Assembly (NCBI GenBank): GCA_965200375.1
Contig: OZ241353.1
Location: 2,976,001 to 3,040,000 of the forward strand
Direction of reading: 5' to 3'
DNA from: VXYL01 sp965200375
Lineage (GTDB): Bacteria; Pseudomonadota; Gammaproteobacteria; Pseudomonadales; Azotimanducaceae
DNA length: 64,000 nt
The notes beneath the pieces were generated by a model, which saw nothing but the letters and a program-made list of their open reading frames with translations, ran no database searches and had not been told where the DNA came from. Position numbers and translations under genes: made by a program. Of the stretch, positions 29,880 through 38,870 are shown in pieces; positions within the stretch are counted from its first letter, which is position 1, and each line of letters begins with the position of its first letter.

Positions 29880-29960
29880 GGCGCGTGTCTCCTCGGCCGC
29901 TGCCGGCTAGGTCGCTGCGAGAGGCGGGGCCGATGGCGGCATTGTCCTTGCGCTCTCTAC

Positions 29961-30050
29961 CAAAGTGCAAGACGCTACCGAAGCGCAAGACGCTACCGAA
30001 GCGCAAGACGCTACCGAAGTGCAAGGCGTTGCCAAGCGCAAGATGCTGTA
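29961..30050. repeat. 18-bp tandem repeat, about 4-5 copies
   Basis: Units of 18 bp start at 29961, 29979, 29997 and 30015, consensus CGAAGCGCAAGACGCTAC, with a degenerate fifth at 30033. Copies 2 and 3 are identical. It lies in the 206-bp gap between the DPP-IV stop and the sppA start. The unit is a multiple of three but is not in a convincing gene. It may be a slippage-generated spacer. Confidence 0.85.
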
Positions 30051-30085
30051 CGCGATCACGCTCTGCCTTCGGTCTGCGGCGGAGC

Positions 30086-32276
30086 TTACGGTTTCGCCAG
30101 GCGTCGGCGGAAGAAATCCAGGATGTGCTCGTATCGATGCACCGCCACGCTGCGTTCCTGCAGCGCGTGCTTGGCGCCGGGATAGGTCATCAGCTCGAAG
30201 GGCTTGCCGGCGGCTTGCAGCGCGTCCATGAGCGTCAGCGAGTGGGCGAAGAGCACGTTGTCGTCCGCCATGCCGTGCATCAGCAAGAGCGGCGCGTCGA
30301 TGTCGGCTACCCGGGGCGCCACGGCGCTGGCCGCGTAGCCCTGGGGGTTGTCCGCGGGCAGCCCCAGGTAGCGCTCGGCGTAGTGGGTGTCGTAGAGGGT
30401 CCAGTCGGTCACCGGCGCCACCGCTGCGCCGGCGGCGAAGGCGTGGCTCTGCGCCAGGCACATGAGCACCATGTAGCCGCCGTAGGAATGGCCGAAGATG
30501 CCGATGCGGGCGGGGTCCACCCAGTCCTGCCGCCTCAGGAAGGCGACGCCGGCCAGCTGGTCCGCCACCTCCGCATGGCCGAGGCGGCCGTGGATGGCGT
30601 CCTCGAAGCGCTTGTCGCGGTTGGCGCTGCCGCGGTTGTCCAGTTCGAAGACGCCGAAGCCCGCTTGCGCGAAGAGCCGCACGACCAGCGGTGGCGTCTC
30701 CTGCCGCACCCGCTGCGCGCCCGGCCCGCCGTAGACGTGGACCACCACGGGATAGCGGCGTTGCGGCTGCCACGGCGACGGCTTGGTGAGTCGGTAGGCG
30801 AGGTACGGACCGAATTCCGAAGCAGACGGCAATGTCCCGATCACGGCATCGGCGCCAATGTCGGGTGCCGTGGGCCGCCGCGGCAAGGAGACCTGTCGGT
30901 ATTGGCGACCGAAGGGGGCTATCGGTGCAAGCGGCATCTTCGTGTCCTTGTCGAAGATCGCCAGCTGCACCGCAGCGCTTGCGCTCTTGACCACGCCAAG
31001 CCCGCGTTCGGCCTTGCGGGACATCGCACCGTCAACCCACCAGAGCGACGGCGACGGCGGCCCCGCCACTGGGTCCGTGCCCACGCCGCGCAGGCCGACG
31101 CGGTAGATGCCCTGCGTGGTGGGGGGAGGCGGCAGCCTCGGATCATTGAAGTTGGGGTACGACTGCCAGCCCGTCACCCACGCATGGTCGTCGTCCGCGG
31201 CCAGAACGCGGTTGACGCGCCCCAAGCCCGCGGTCAGCTGCCGCGCCTGCCGTCCGGCGGCGTCGTACAGGTACAGCTGCGAGGCCCCGTCGCGCTCGCT
31301 GGTCCACAGAAACCGGCCGTCTTCCAGGAACTCGAGGTTGTCGTGCAGGTTGATCCACGTCTCGGCCGTCTCGACGAACAGTTCCTGCCACTCCCCGCCA
31401 GCGAAGCGGCGCACCGCCAGGCGGCGCTGATCCCGGGACTGCGCCTGCACCACGAGCGCCCCGTCCGGCGCGAACGCCACCCGGGCGAGGTAGTCCTCCG
31501 CCGCTGCCTGCCACGCCAGCCAGGTGGTCGCGCCGGTGGCGAGCTCCAGCAGCCCCAGCCGCACCTCGGCGTTGGCGCCGCCAGCGAACGGATAGCGCTG
31601 CGGTACTGCTCGGATGCCCTCCGCGTCCATCTCGTGGCGCCGGGTCTCGGGTATCGGCGCCGCGTCCACCCGCGCGAAGGCCACGAACCGCTCGTCCGGG
31701 GACCACCAGTGGCCGTCGAAGCGGTGCATCTCCTCTTCGGCGATGAACTCCGGCAGGCCGTTGGTCACCGTGCCGCCGCCGTCTTCGGTAAGCCGCCGCT
31801 CGGCGCCGTCGGCGACCCGCAGGGCGTAGAGGTCGCCGTCGCGCACGTAGCTCACGAAACTGCCCTTGGCGGATGAAGCGGATGCCCGTCTGCCGGGCGC
31901 CTGGCGCAGTGAGAGGCCGCACCGTGCCCTCGGGCACGGTGGCCAGGCAGGCCGCGCCCTGCGCAGGAAACAGGATCCAGTGGCCCTCTGGATGCCACTC
32001 GTAGGCGGTCACGCCGTGGGCGAACTGCCGCCGCCGTTCCCGCTCGTCGCGTTCGACGGCGGTTTCCGGCGCGGCATTCGCGTCGCCGGCGTCGCCGTGC
32101 AGCAGCCGGTTCGCCTCTGCGGTCGCCGTGTCCACCAGCCACAGTTCCAGACGCTCGCGGTTGTCGTCGGCCGGCAGCAGGAAGCTGCCGTAGCGGCCGT
32201 CCGCACTGAGCTTGGGCTGGCTGGGCACGAACTCCAGCTGGCGGCGGCCGAAGAGGCGCGCCGGCGTGAGCTTCAC
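30086..32276 (-). pseudogene. Dipeptidyl peptidase IV (S9B), split by a +1 frameshift
   Basis: Two adjacent frames together encode one DPP-IV of about 730 residues. The N-terminal part starts at GTG 32276 (VKLTPARLFGRRQ) and runs to IRFIRQGQF. The rest continues in another frame as VSYVRDGDLYALRVADG. Removing one base from the AAA run at 31857-31859 (plus strand) joins them smoothly. The catalytic domain is intact: Ser in GHSYGGYMVL, Asp in MHGMADDN, His in GAKHAL. It removes N-terminal dipeptides after Pro or Ala. The start overlaps the end of pepQ. Either the gene is recently inactivated or the run was misread. Confidence 0.8.
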
Positions 32277-32289
32277 GCGCCTGGCGGCC

Positions 32290-33633
32290 TCATGCAGCGC
32301 TGGCGTTCGCCGCCGAAAACGCCAGCCGGGTGAGATTCTCGGTGGCGTCCTCGGCCACGCGCACGTTGTCTTCGATGCGAACGCCGCCGCAGGACAGGAA
32401 CTCGCGCACCCGCGGCCAGTCGATCGCCTTGCCGAGGTCGGTCTCGGCCGCCGCATCGAGCAGCACCGGTATGAAGTACAGCCCCGGTTCCACCGTGACC
32501 ACGTGGCCGGCTTCGATGCCGCGGGTGTAGCGCAGGGTCGGGAACCGCTCCGGCGGCTCGACGGTTTCGCCGCCGGCATTGGCCAGCCGGCCGCCCACGT
32601 CGTGGGTTTGCAGGCCCAGCAGATGGCCGAGGCCGTGGGGGATGAACACGTCCGTCAGCTTCCGTTCGAAGGCGCTCTCGGCGCTGCACTTGATCAGAGA
32701 GAACTCCACCAGCAGTTCCGCCACCGCCTGGTGCATCCGCGTTTGCAGGTCGATGTAGGAGACCCCCGGCCGCACCGCCGCGGCGAGCGTCTGCTGCTTG
32801 GCGTCCAGCGCCCGCACCAGGGCGTCGAAGTCGTCGCCGGGCGTGGCGCTGCAGGTGCGGGTGATGTCCGAGTGGTAGCCGGCGGAGCGGGCGCCGGCAT
32901 CGATCAGGAAACTGCGGGCGGGCTGCGGGGGGGCGCGGTCGTAGTGCTGGTAGTGCAGCACGCCGGCGTGCTCGTTCAGCGCCACGATGCTGGGATACGG
33001 CAGCTTGCTCTCCTCTTGGGCGCTGGCGGCGAGGTAGGCCATGTGGATGTCGAACTCGCTGCCGCCGCCGTAGAAGGCGTCCCGGGCCGCCAGGTGGCCG
33101 CGCACGGCGGTGGCAGTGGCGGTGCGCATGCAGGCCGCCTCGAAGGGCGTCTTGGTCGCCCGGTCGAAGACGAGCTGGTTCACCAGCCCCTCCGGGTTGA
33201 CGTTGGCGAGGGGCAGGTTCAGCTCGCTCGTCTCCGCCGGACCCACCAGGGCCACCCGGCGGGCGCTCGCGAGTTCCTTGGCCACCGCGCCGCCGAGCGC
33301 TTCCGCATCGGCGTGCAGGGCCACCTCGAAGGCGTCCGCCCAGGAAGGGAGCGCCGGCGGCAGGTGCCAGTAGTCCGCCGGCTGATGGAAGTGCAGCCTG
33401 GGCACCCGGCCCGGGCGCACCAGCAGCACGCTGCGCTCGCAGTCGTCGCTCGGAAACCAGCGGGCGAAGTGCGGATTGGGGTGGAAGGGCGGCGCCTGAT
33501 CGTCCTGGTAGTACATCGCCGCCTCGCCGGCCGGCACCACGGCGGCATCGAAGCGATGGGCAGCGAGAGCGCCCTCCCACTGGGCCGTCAGCGCCGCCAG
33601 GTGGGCGCGGTAGGCGTCTTCGTCAAAGGCCAT
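32290..33633 (-). CDS. pepQ: Xaa-Pro dipeptidase
   Basis: A 447-residue M24 metallopeptidase that splits dipeptides ending in proline. The five metal ligands are recognisable: Asp and Asp in FLIDAGA...YHSDITRTC, His in HGLGHLLGL, Glu in VEPGLYFIP, and Glu in GGVRIEDNV. FIPHGLGHLLGLQTHDVGG is typical of PepQ. It lies just upstream of DPP-IV, whose Xaa-Pro products PepQ family members can use, so the pair makes biochemical sense. The start at 33633 (MAFDEDAYRAH) fits the family; the gene is divergent from the molybdenum hydroxylase operon. Confidence 0.93.
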   Translation of the reverse strand: MAFDEDAYRAHLAALTAQWEGALAAHRFDAAVVPAGEAAMYYQDDQAPPFHPNPHFARWFPSDDCERSVLLVRPGRVPRLHFHQPADYWHLPPALPSWADAFEVALHADAEALGGAVAKELASARRVALVGPAETSELNLPLANVNPEGLVNQLVFDRATKTPFEAACMRTATATAVRGHLAARDAFYGGGSEFDIHMAYLAASAQEESKLPYPSIVALNEHAGVLHYQHYDRAPPQPARSFLIDAGARSAGYHSDITRTCSATPGDDFDALVRALDAKQQTLAAAVRPGVSYIDLQTRMHQAVAELLVEFSLIKCSAESAFERKLTDVFIPHGLGHLLGLQTHDVGGRLANAGGETVEPPERFPTLRYTRGIEAGHVVTVEPGLYFIPVLLDAAAETDLGKAIDWPRVREFLSCGGVRIEDNVRVAEDATENLTRLAFSAANASAA

Positions 33634-33805
33634 CGGGCAAGGCCAGGCACTTGGCTGGGAGCGGCGGCAGCGTAGCACAGGAGCGTCTCGGGCCACGCCG
33701 CCGGGATCGTCCGCGCGGCCCGAAGGCGCGCCGGCGTCATGCTTCCCGCCACCGTTCTGATATACACTCAAGCGCATCGATCAACGGGAAGGGGGTAAAA
33801 GCAGT

Positions 33806-34684
33806 ATGGGGGCATACGCCTACCTTGCGCCAACCAACGTGGCCGACGCGCTTGCGATGCTCGGCGACGCCGCCAGCGCCGGCACCCGTGCGCAGATGCT
33901 GGCCGGCGGCACGGACGTGCTGGTGCAGATGCGGTCCATCGACAAGGGACCGCGCACTTTCGTAGACGTGAAGCACATTGCCGAGGCCAACGACGTCCGC
34001 ATCGGCGCGGAGGAGGTGTTCATCGGCGCCGGCGTCGCTTCGGCGGTGCTGAACGAGAACGCCGAGCTGAAGCGCCTGCTGCCGGGCCTCATCGAATCGG
34101 CGGACCTCATTGGTTCCACCCAGATCCAGGGCCGCGCCACCATCGGCGGCAATCTCTGCAACTCCTCCCCGGCGGGAGACACCATTCCGGCCCTCATCGC
34201 CTGCGGCGCCGTGTGCCAGGTGGCCTCCCCCGGCGGCAACAGGGAGGTGCCGGTGGAGGACTTCGTCACTGGCGTGGGGCAGAACGTGCTGGCGGCCACG
34301 GAGTTCCTGATCGGCCTCAAGATTCCCCGCCCCCAGGGCCGAACGGCGGACGCCTACCTGCGCTTCATTCCCCGCACCGAGATGGACATCGCGGTCTGCG
34401 GCGCTGGCGTGGCGCTCACCCTGGACGCCGGCGGCACCTGCACCGCGGCCAAGGTGGCCATCGGCGCGGTGGCCGTGACGGCGCTGCCGGTGCCGGATGC
34501 CGCCGCGGCGCTGGTGGGCACCAGCGTGGACGACGACGCCCTTGCGGCTGCGGCCGCGGCTTCCAGCGCTCTGGCCCGTCCGATCACGGACAAGCGGGGC
34601 ACGGTGGAATACCGCAGGAAGGTGGTGGGGGTGCTCACCAAGCGCGCCGGGGCCATCGCCCGGGACCGCGCCGCCGCCCGCTAG
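33806..34684 (+). CDS. Molybdenum hydroxylase FAD-binding subunit (CoxM-type)
   Basis: A 292-residue FAD subunit. AGGTDVLVQM is the first flavin-binding motif and TIGGNLCNSSPAGD the second; the C-terminal CO-dehydrogenase flavoprotein domain follows from about residue 180. It takes electrons from the iron-sulfur subunit. The gene starts the order M-S-L used by CO-dehydrogenase/xanthine-dehydrogenase relatives. A strong purine-rich site (GGGAAGGGGG) lies upstream of the ATG. Confidence 0.92.
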   Translation: MGAYAYLAPTNVADALAMLGDAASAGTRAQMLAGGTDVLVQMRSIDKGPRTFVDVKHIAEANDVRIGAEEVFIGAGVASAVLNENAELKRLLPGLIESADLIGSTQIQGRATIGGNLCNSSPAGDTIPALIACGAVCQVASPGGNREVPVEDFVTGVGQNVLAATEFLIGLKIPRPQGRTADAYLRFIPRTEMDIAVCGAGVALTLDAGGTCTAAKVAIGAVAVTALPVPDAAAALVGTSVDDDALAAAAAASSALARPITDKRGTVEYRRKVVGVLTKRAGAIARDRAAAR

Positions 34685-34741
34685 CTCGGCACAGCCGGCA
34701 CAAAACAAGAGCTTGCACGAGCTCGTGGAAGGGAGATACGC

Positions 34742-35221
34742 ATGAGCAAAGTACACGTTTCCGCCACCATCAACGGCGACGCCGCGGAGTTTCTGTGCGA
34801 CCCGCACCAGTCGCTGCTGGAGGTGCTGCGGGAGGACCTGGGGCTGACCGGCACCAAGGAGGGCTGCGCCACCGGCGACTGCGGCGCCTGCTCGGTGCTC
34901 GTCAACGGCCGCCTGGTGTGTTCCTGCCTGATGCTGGCCGTGGAAGTGGACGGCGACGAACTCACCACCATCGAGGGCATCGCCGGCGCCGACGGCCTGC
35001 ACGTGATCCAGCAGAAGTACCTGGAGCACGCCGCCCTGCAGTGCGGCATCTGCACGCCGGGGTTCATCGTCGCCACCAAGGCGCTCCTGGACAGGAACCC
35101 GGACCCGGACGAAACCACCATCCGCTACTGGCTGGCGGGCAACCTGTGCCGCTGCACCGGCTACGACAAGATCGTGCGCGCCGTGCAGGCGTCCGCCAAG
35201 GAACTGGCCTACGAAGCGTAG
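34742..35221 (+). CDS. Molybdenum hydroxylase [2Fe-2S] subunit (CoxS-type)
   Basis: A 159-residue protein with two [2Fe-2S] motifs: plant-ferredoxin-like C-x4-C-x2-C (GCATGDCGACSV) and the helical one, C-x2-C...C-x-C (CGICTPGF, LCRCTGY). It passes electrons from the molybdenum centre to FAD. It is preceded by GGAAGGGAG and followed by a 116-bp spacer containing short tandem repeats before the large subunit. Confidence 0.95.
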   Translation: MSKVHVSATINGDAAEFLCDPHQSLLEVLREDLGLTGTKEGCATGDCGACSVLVNGRLVCSCLMLAVEVDGDELTTIEGIAGADGLHVIQQKYLEHAALQCGICTPGFIVATKALLDRNPDPDETTIRYWLAGNLCRCTGYDKIVRAVQASAKELAYEA

Positions 35222-35288
35222 CTTCGCCGATGCGTGAGCTTCGGCGAAAGCAGAAGCTTCGGCGAAGCAGTAGCTTCGTTGAAGAACG
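35220..35288. repeat. Four imperfect 17-18 bp tandem repeats between S and L genes
   Basis: Units begin at 35220, 35237, 35255 and 35272, each starting AGCTTCG(G/C)(C/T)GA. They start at the last base of the S-subunit stop codon and end 50 bases before the L-subunit GTG. Each unit contains near-complementary TTCG/CGAA parts, so the RNA could fold into several small hairpins. A role in setting subunit ratios is possible; slippage debris is equally possible. Confidence 0.8.
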
Positions 35289-35337
35289 GCCCCGAACACC
35301 GCCGACCGTACCCAACGGACAACAAGGAGACAGACAA

Positions 35338-37557
35338 GTGGCAGAAGCGGTAGATCTGAAAGCAATCGGCACGCGCCCGGTGCGCCCGGACGGCATCGAG
35401 AAGGTGACCGGCCGGGCTGCGTTCGGGGCGGACCTGAACCTGCCCGGCATGCTGTACGGCAAGGTGCTGCGCAGCCCCCACGCCCACGCCCGCATCAAGC
35501 GCGTGGACCTCAGCCGGGCGCTGGCCGCCGACGGCGTGCTGGCGGCCGTCTCCGGCGCGGACTTCCCGGACGCGACGAGCGATCTCGCCAAGAACGTGAT
35601 CGCCCGGGACAAGGCCCTCTACCACGGCCACGCCGTGGCCGCGGTGGCCGCCAAGACGCAGGACCAGGCCGAGGCGGCCCTGGATCTCATCGACGTGGAA
35701 TACGAAGTGCTGGACCCGGTGCTGACGCTGGACGACGCCATGGCCGACGGCGCCACGCTGGTGAACGAGAGCCAGCACACCAACGGCGACGCCAGCAAGC
35801 CCGCCAGCAACGTGGCCGCCACGCAGCGCTTCGAGCGCGGCGACGTGGCCGCCGGCTTCGCCGAGGCGGACGTGATCGTCGAGAGCGAGCACCGCGTGCC
35901 CACCGCCCACCAGGGCTACATCGAGCCCCACGCCTGCACCGCCACCATGAACGCCGATGGCAAGGCCACCATCTGGTGCTGCACGCAAGGCCACTTCGAC
36001 GTGCGCTCCCTCACCGCCGGCGTGCTCGGCGAGAGTGCCGGCAACATCAAGGTGATCCCTTCGGAGATCGGCGGCGGCTTCGGCGGCAAGACCATCATCT
36101 ACCTGGAACCGCTGGCGGTGAAGATGTCCGCGCAGAGCGGCCGCCCGGTGAAGATGATGATGACCCGGGAGGAAGTGTTCCGCGCCACCGGCCCCACTTC
36201 CGCCACCTGGTGCAAGGTGAAGATCGGCGCCAGGAAGGACGGCGCCTTCACCGCCGCCACGGCCTGGCTCGCCTACGAAGCCGGCGCCTTCCCGGGCGCC
36301 CCCATCGGCCCGGGCTGCATGTCCGTGCTGGCGCCCTACGCGCTGCCGAACTTCGTCATCGAAGGCAGCGACGTGCTGGTGAACAAGCCCAAGGTGTGCG
36401 CCTACCGCGCCCCGGGCGCCCCCCAGTCCATGCACGCGATGGAGTGCGCCATCGACGAGCTGGCCCGCAAGCTCGGCATGGACCCCATCGACCTGCGGCT
36501 CAAGAACGCCGCCGACGAAGGCACCCAGGCCCCCTACGGCCCGACCTTCCCGCCCATCGGCCTGAAGGAGTGCCTGCAAGCGGCCAAGGAGCATCCCAAC
36601 TACGCCGCGCCCGTTCCCGAAGGCGCCGGCCGCGGCCTGGCGGTGGGCTTCTGGTTCAACATCGGCATGCAGTCCAGCGCCGAAGTGCGCATCGCCGAAG
36701 ACGGCATGGTGACGGTGATGGAAGGCAGCCCGGACATCGGCGGCAGCCGCGCCGGCATGGCGCTGATGGCGGCGGAGACGCTGGGCGTGCCCTACGAGCG
36801 CATCAAGGCCCACGTCGGCGACACCGAGAGCACCGGCTTCTGCAACGTCACCGGCGGCAGCCGCACCACCTTCGCCACCGGCATGGCCGTGGTGCAGGCC
36901 TGCGAGGACATCATCGCCCAATGCAAGCAGCGCGCCGCGCTCACCTGGGACCTCGACGCAGAGCAGGTGGACTGGGTGGACGGCGAAGCCGTGCCCAAGC
37001 CCGGCGTGAACGCGGACGTGAAGCCCCTGTCGCTGGCGGACATCGCCCGGGGCGCCGGCCGCACCGGCGGCCCGCTGCTGGGCCGCGCCAGCCTGAACGC
37101 CCAGGGCGCCGGCGCCTCCTTCTCCGTGAACTGGACGGACTTGAAGGTGGACACCGAAACCGGCAAGACGGACGTGCTCGCCTTCACCGCCGTGCAGGAC
37201 GCCGGCCGCGCCATCCACCCCTCGTACGTGGAGGGGCAGATGCAGGGCGGCGCCGTGCAGGGCATCGGCTGGGCGCTGAACGAGGAGTACATCTACGACG
37301 CCGACGGCGTGATGGAAAACCCGGGCTTCCTGGACTACCGGGTGCCGGTCGCCTCGGACATGCCGATGATCGACACCCAGATCGTCGAAGTCCCGAACCC
37401 GTCGCATCCCTATGGCGTGCGGGGCGTGGGGGAAACGCCGATCGTGGCCCCGCTGGCGGCGGTGTCGAACGCGGTGCGGGATCAGCTCGGGTTCCGCATC
37501 GACGATCTGCCGTTGTCGCCGCCGAGGGTGTTGGAGGCGATTGACGAGCAGGGGTGA
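35338..37557 (+). CDS. Molybdenum hydroxylase large (molybdopterin) subunit
   Basis: A 739-residue Moco-binding subunit. GGGFGGKTIIYLE, AYRAPGAPQSMHAMECAID and the C-terminal GVRGVGETPIVAPLAA (with the conserved catalytic Glu) are diagnostic. The loop reads AYRAPG, as in xanthine dehydrogenase and hydroxybenzoyl-CoA reductase relatives, and not AYRCSFR of aerobic CO dehydrogenase. Carbon monoxide is therefore an unlikely substrate; an N-heterocycle, aldehyde or aromatic is more likely. The GTG at 35338 has AAGGAGA nine bases upstream; the frame is open for another kilobase upstream but that part is antisense to the S and M genes' reading. No accessory (XdhC/CoxF) gene is present. Confidence 0.93.
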   Translation: MAEAVDLKAIGTRPVRPDGIEKVTGRAAFGADLNLPGMLYGKVLRSPHAHARIKRVDLSRALAADGVLAAVSGADFPDATSDLAKNVIARDKALYHGHAVAAVAAKTQDQAEAALDLIDVEYEVLDPVLTLDDAMADGATLVNESQHTNGDASKPASNVAATQRFERGDVAAGFAEADVIVESEHRVPTAHQGYIEPHACTATMNADGKATIWCCTQGHFDVRSLTAGVLGESAGNIKVIPSEIGGGFGGKTIIYLEPLAVKMSAQSGRPVKMMMTREEVFRATGPTSATWCKVKIGARKDGAFTAATAWLAYEAGAFPGAPIGPGCMSVLAPYALPNFVIEGSDVLVNKPKVCAYRAPGAPQSMHAMECAIDELARKLGMDPIDLRLKNAADEGTQAPYGPTFPPIGLKECLQAAKEHPNYAAPVPEGAGRGLAVGFWFNIGMQSSAEVRIAEDGMVTVMEGSPDIGGSRAGMALMAAETLGVPYERIKAHVGDTESTGFCNVTGGSRTTFATGMAVVQACEDIIAQCKQRAALTWDLDAEQVDWVDGEAVPKPGVNADVKPLSLADIARGAGRTGGPLLGRASLNAQGAGASFSVNWTDLKVDTETGKTDVLAFTAVQDAGRAIHPSYVEGQMQGGAVQGIGWALNEEYIYDADGVMENPGFLDYRVPVASDMPMIDTQIVEVPNPSHPYGVRGVGETPIVAPLAAVSNAVRDQLGFRIDDLPLSPPRVLEAIDEQG

Positions 37558-37564
37558 GGGCCTA

Positions 37565-37596
37565 GGTGTCAGGACCGCGCTCGCGGTCCTGACACC
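37565..37596. terminator. Perfect 15-bp hairpin after the molybdenum hydroxylase operon
   Basis: GGTGTCAGGACCGCG (37565-37579) and its complement (37582-37596) are separated by only two bases. It starts 8 bases after the large-subunit stop. No T-run follows. It probably protects or ends the upstream transcript, and its sequence has the look of a dispersed palindromic element. Confidence 0.6.
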
Positions 37597-37614
37597 GATG
37601 GTCGAGGAGTGCGT

Positions 37615-38229
37615 ATGGCGATAAAACGGGATCAAATCGTCGAAGCAATACACACCGGTACCAAACAGGCATGCCGGACCTACACGGGCTGGTCCGATGG
37701 ATGGACACTCAAGGACTCTGGCGTAGAAGGGCTGCTTGTCGTCGAGATTGCAAAGAAACTTGATGCCAAGCTCTCGAAGGCCGAGAGCCTTCTTCTGGAG
37801 GTGCCGTTCAAGAAGATCATCGAGTGGTCCGGTACGCCTACCGTGGGGCGCCAGTTGACGGCACTCAAGGGTCGAACAAGAGCTGACATCGTGCTGTTCA
37901 ATGGCGGGGGAAGGCCAGTGTGTGTCATTGAAGTGAAGAGGCATGCAGTTAAGAGAGATCAAGTTGAGGGTGACTTGGATCGCTTACGAGGCGTAGTACA
38001 CAAGTGCGCCAATCAAAAGGGCGGCACACTCAAACGTGCGTTCCTAGCCATCTATCGTCACGGTCGGACAAAAGGGCCGTGCAAGTGGGTTGACGGTTTC
38101 TTCGACGCCAACCGCGACATCACCTGCCGTAGCTGCAAGGTGGAGCGTTTCAAAGGCGGTTCGTCCATCCATGTTGAGATCACAGACGGTCCCCCAACCG
38201 CGCCAACGCAGGGCTGCTGTTGGCGCTGA
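37615..38229 (+). CDS. Putative PD-(D/E)XK nuclease-fold protein
   Basis: No close family is recognised. The 204-residue protein has GVEGLLVVEIAKKLDA (an early Glu), then D91 in RADIVLF and E106-x-K108 in VCVIEVKRH, which fits the D-x14-E-x-K active site of the PD-(D/E)XK superfamily. Several Cys near the C-terminus (CRSC, CC) are unusual. ATG 37615 has GAGGAG upstream and is preferred over GTG 37609. Codon use is clearly less GC-rich than in neighbours, suggesting acquisition from elsewhere. It is followed directly by a Uma2-type nuclease gene. Confidence 0.6.
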   Translation: MAIKRDQIVEAIHTGTKQACRTYTGWSDGWTLKDSGVEGLLVVEIAKKLDAKLSKAESLLLEVPFKKIIEWSGTPTVGRQLTALKGRTRADIVLFNGGGRPVCVIEVKRHAVKRDQVEGDLDRLRGVVHKCANQKGGTLKRAFLAIYRHGRTKGPCKWVDGFFDANRDITCRSCKVERFKGGSSIHVEITDGPPTAPTQGCCWR

Positions 38230-38239
38230 GCGCATTGAG

Positions 38240-38860
38240 GTGGCAACCGCACCAAGAGACACAGTCGCCGCGCAGCAGCAAGTGAACGGCCTAGTGGGGG
38301 AGGTACTGCCCCAAGGTTCCTGGCTGGATGCCGACTATCTATGGCTTACCGACCGCTGCCGCCACTTGGTGGAGTACACGGACGGCGACTTGGAAATACT
38401 GCCGATGCCCACCCGTGGACACCAGAGGATTGTCGCCTTCCTCCACTCGGCCTTCACGGCGTTCCTGAAACCAGCAGGTGGCGAAGCGCTCTTCGCCCCG
38501 TTCCGCTTGCGAACTCGTCCTGGCAAATTTCGGGAACCTGATCTGCTCGCACTTCACAGCGCCGGGGACGCTCGCAGTGGCGATCGCTTTTGGACCGGCG
38601 CGGACGTGGTGCTGGAAGTCGTGAGCCCGGACAATCCGGAACGGGACCGTGTTCGGAAGCGCCAGGACTACGCGGAAGCCGGGATCCGCGAATACTGGAT
38701 CGTCGACCCAGCGGCCGAGACCATTCACGTGCTCAGGCTGGAGGCGGGCGGCTACGTCGAACATTCGGTATGCGGGCGAGCAGGCCGGGCGGCATCGTTC
38801 GAGTTCGCCGGGTTCGTGGTTGACGCGGCCAAAGTGTTCGATGCCGGGGAGGGCAGGTAG
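38240..38860 (+). CDS. Uma2-family (DUF820) putative restriction-endonuclease-fold protein
   Basis: About 206 residues. LVEYTDGDLEILPMPTRGHQ, FREPDLLALH, ADVVLEVVSPDN and YAEAGIREYWIVDP are the standard Uma2 landmarks; the D...E-V core belongs to the PD-(D/E)XK fold. Uma2 proteins are abundant in cyanobacteria and rarer elsewhere, and their function is unknown. GTG 38240 is used as start; GTG 38282 is an alternative that begins closer to the domain. The second nuclease-fold gene in a row, it starts 10 bases after the first. Confidence 0.85.
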   Translation: MATAPRDTVAAQQQVNGLVGEVLPQGSWLDADYLWLTDRCRHLVEYTDGDLEILPMPTRGHQRIVAFLHSAFTAFLKPAGGEALFAPFRLRTRPGKFREPDLLALHSAGDARSGDRFWTGADVVLEVVSPDNPERDRVRKRQDYAEAGIREYWIVDPAAETIHVLRLEAGGYVEHSVCGRAGRAASFEFAGFVVDAAKVFDAGEGR

Positions 38861-38870
38861 CAGCGCGGCC

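Noticed and set aside
29961..30050. CRISPR array
   Set aside because: Units are contiguous 18-mers without spacers, and no cas genes are present.
35220..35288. CRISPR array
   Set aside because: Contiguous 17-18 bp degenerate repeats without unique spacers.
34213..35337. Upstream extension of the molybdenum-hydroxylase large subunit
   Set aside because: The extra 375 codons overlap the M and S genes in another frame and resemble nothing; GTG 35338 has a strong ribosome-binding site.
33806..37557. Aerobic carbon monoxide dehydrogenase
   Set aside because: The large subunit has AYRAPG instead of the AYRCSFR active-site loop, and no cox accessory genes are present.
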